Of a stretch of DNA of 64,000 bases, positions 63,651 to 64,000 are shown in pieces. Positions within the stretch are counted from its first letter, which is position 1, and each line of letters begins with the position of its first letter. Source of the stretch: CAVSUZ01 sp963795415 (GTDB lineage: Bacteria > Pseudomonadota > Alphaproteobacteria > Acetobacterales > Acetobacteraceae); contig CAWCHQ010000001.1 of assembly GCA_963795415.1 (NCBI GenBank), positions 2,666,001 to 2,730,000 of the forward strand, read 5' to 3'. The notes beneath the pieces were generated by a model. It searched no databases. It worked only from the letters and a program-made list of their open reading frames with translations, and was not told the DNA's origin. The position numbers and the translations under genes were made by a program.

Positions 63651-64000
63651 GTGCGGAGCGCTTCACGGGCGTCGCCGGATTTCTGGCGCGGTATCGGGGC
63701 CTGCGCGAGCAACTGCCTGGGGACGTTGCGGTTCGGGACCGGGCGGCAGAGGCGTTTCAGGAGCTGGGCTTTCCGGGGCGGCGGGAAGAGGCGTGGAAGT
63801 ACACAAATCTGCGCCCGCTCGCCGAGGCTGCCTTTCACGAACCGCTGAGCCGCGTAAGTCCCCCCACCTCGCCTGACCTCTCCCCCGAAGGGGGCGGAGA
63901 GGAATTGGAACCCGGGATGCCGCGCGTGGGCAAATCCCGTCTCGTCTTCGTGGACGGCCACTACCGGCCTGACTTGTCGGATACCGTGCCGGAAAAGCTG
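63647..64000 (+). CDS. sufD: Fe-S cluster assembly protein SufD, 3' end outside window
   Basis: The first 118 codons of SufD: GFLARYRGLREQLPGDVAVR, then FPGRREEAWKYTNLRPLAEA (the family EEWK-YTNLR motif) and RLVFVDGHYRPDLSD. About 12-15 residues (SPPTSPDLSPEGGGEE) between HEPLSRV and the RLVF strand derive from a palindromic repeat inserted in frame at 63877-63902. Expected partner of SufB in the scaffold. Confidence 0.9.
   Translation, partial: MSAERFTGVAGFLARYRGLREQLPGDVAVRDRAAEAFQELGFPGRREEAWKYTNLRPLAEAAFHEPLSRVSPPTSPDLSPEGGGEELEPGMPRVGKSRLVFVDGHYRPDLSDTVPEKL
63877..63902. repeat. Palindromic repeat embedded in sufD coding sequence
   Basis: CCTCTCCCCC (63877-63886), GAA loop, GGGGG and GGAGAGG (63896-63902) form a bulged hairpin. 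Similar to the CCTCCCC...GGGGAGG intergenic hairpins such as 2886-2942. It adds residues such as PDLSPEGGGEE without breaking the frame. Confidence 0.55.

Noticed and set aside
1..64000. CRISPR array
   Set aside because: No direct repeats of 23-40 bp separated by unique spacers; the 33-bp array has near-identical spacers and is a simple tandem repeat.

Overview
This is a GC-rich window with the gene content of an alphaproteobacterium: GC-rich codon usage, a proteobacterial SUF regulator and sufBCD block, two-subunit CoA transferases, a Liv-type ABC transporter and a catalytically dead ImuB. Acetobacteraceae or a nearby Rhodospirillales/Acetobacterales lineage is my inference; there is no rRNA gene or marker here that settles it.

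Layout. 0-6 kb: the 3' part of a frameshifted SNF2 helicase, a 33-bp-phased GTAC repeat array, an aromatic-acid type MFS transporter, a luciferase-like monooxygenase, a frameshifted enolase-superfamily gene and a vapB/vapC-like pair with a broken toxin. 6-10 kb: an intact HxlR regulator / EmrA / EmrB / SDR operon. 10-14 kb: a graveyard (alcohol dehydrogenase remnant, PEP-CTERM protein remnant, GFA enzyme, decayed IS1380-type transposase, frameshifted beta-propeller). 14-19 kb: a CaiB-type CoA transferase, then an unrecognised 166-aa protein and a roughly 997-codon HExxH (zincin-like) protein broken by one frameshift and one in-frame stop. 19-24 kb: livG-livF-livH-livM followed on the same strand by both subunits of a type II aconitase X. 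24-32 kb: Uma2 nuclease-like protein, TrmO, frameshifted persulfide-dioxygenase-like hydrolase, two CoA-transferase subunits, a secreted protein made of two copies of one domain, and an acyl-CoA-dehydrogenase-like oxidoreductase. 32-40 kb: lipocalin-like and IS630 remnants, a decaying glutamyl-tRNA synthetase copy, zwf, an M20 amidohydrolase, a DUF4160/DUF2442 pair, an epimerase and a second LLM oxidoreductase. 40-43 kb: an NsrR-like regulator divergent from a truncated haemoglobin and followed by an amine oxidase and an S49 peptidase. 43.3-48.7 kb: an AT-richer accessory stretch with orphan small ORFs, a TPR protein, a ruined SDR and acyl-CoA-dehydrogenase-like pair, and an IS110 remnant. 48.8-57 kb: a second GTAC array, an orphan imuB, gtrA, a sugar transferase, a family 2 glycosyltransferase, an LhgO-like oxidoreductase, a BTAD/TPR regulator and a molybdopterin-oxidoreductase tail. 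57-64 kb: AmpG-like transporter, tRNA-Leu(CAA), a PAS-GGDEF-EAL protein, and sufR-sufB-sufC-sufD (sufD cut by the window end).

Main themes. Well-kept housekeeping and catabolic operons alternate with heavily decayed accessory DNA. Several otherwise good genes have a total length of exactly 3n+1, meaning one extra base each, so either recent pseudogenisation or indel errors in the assembly must be considered. The glutamyl-tRNA synthetase, the second SDR/dehydrogenase pair and the transposases carry several independent lesions and are real pseudogenes. The least explained items are the two phased GTAC arrays, the HExxH protein with its small partner, and the secreted duplicated-domain protein.
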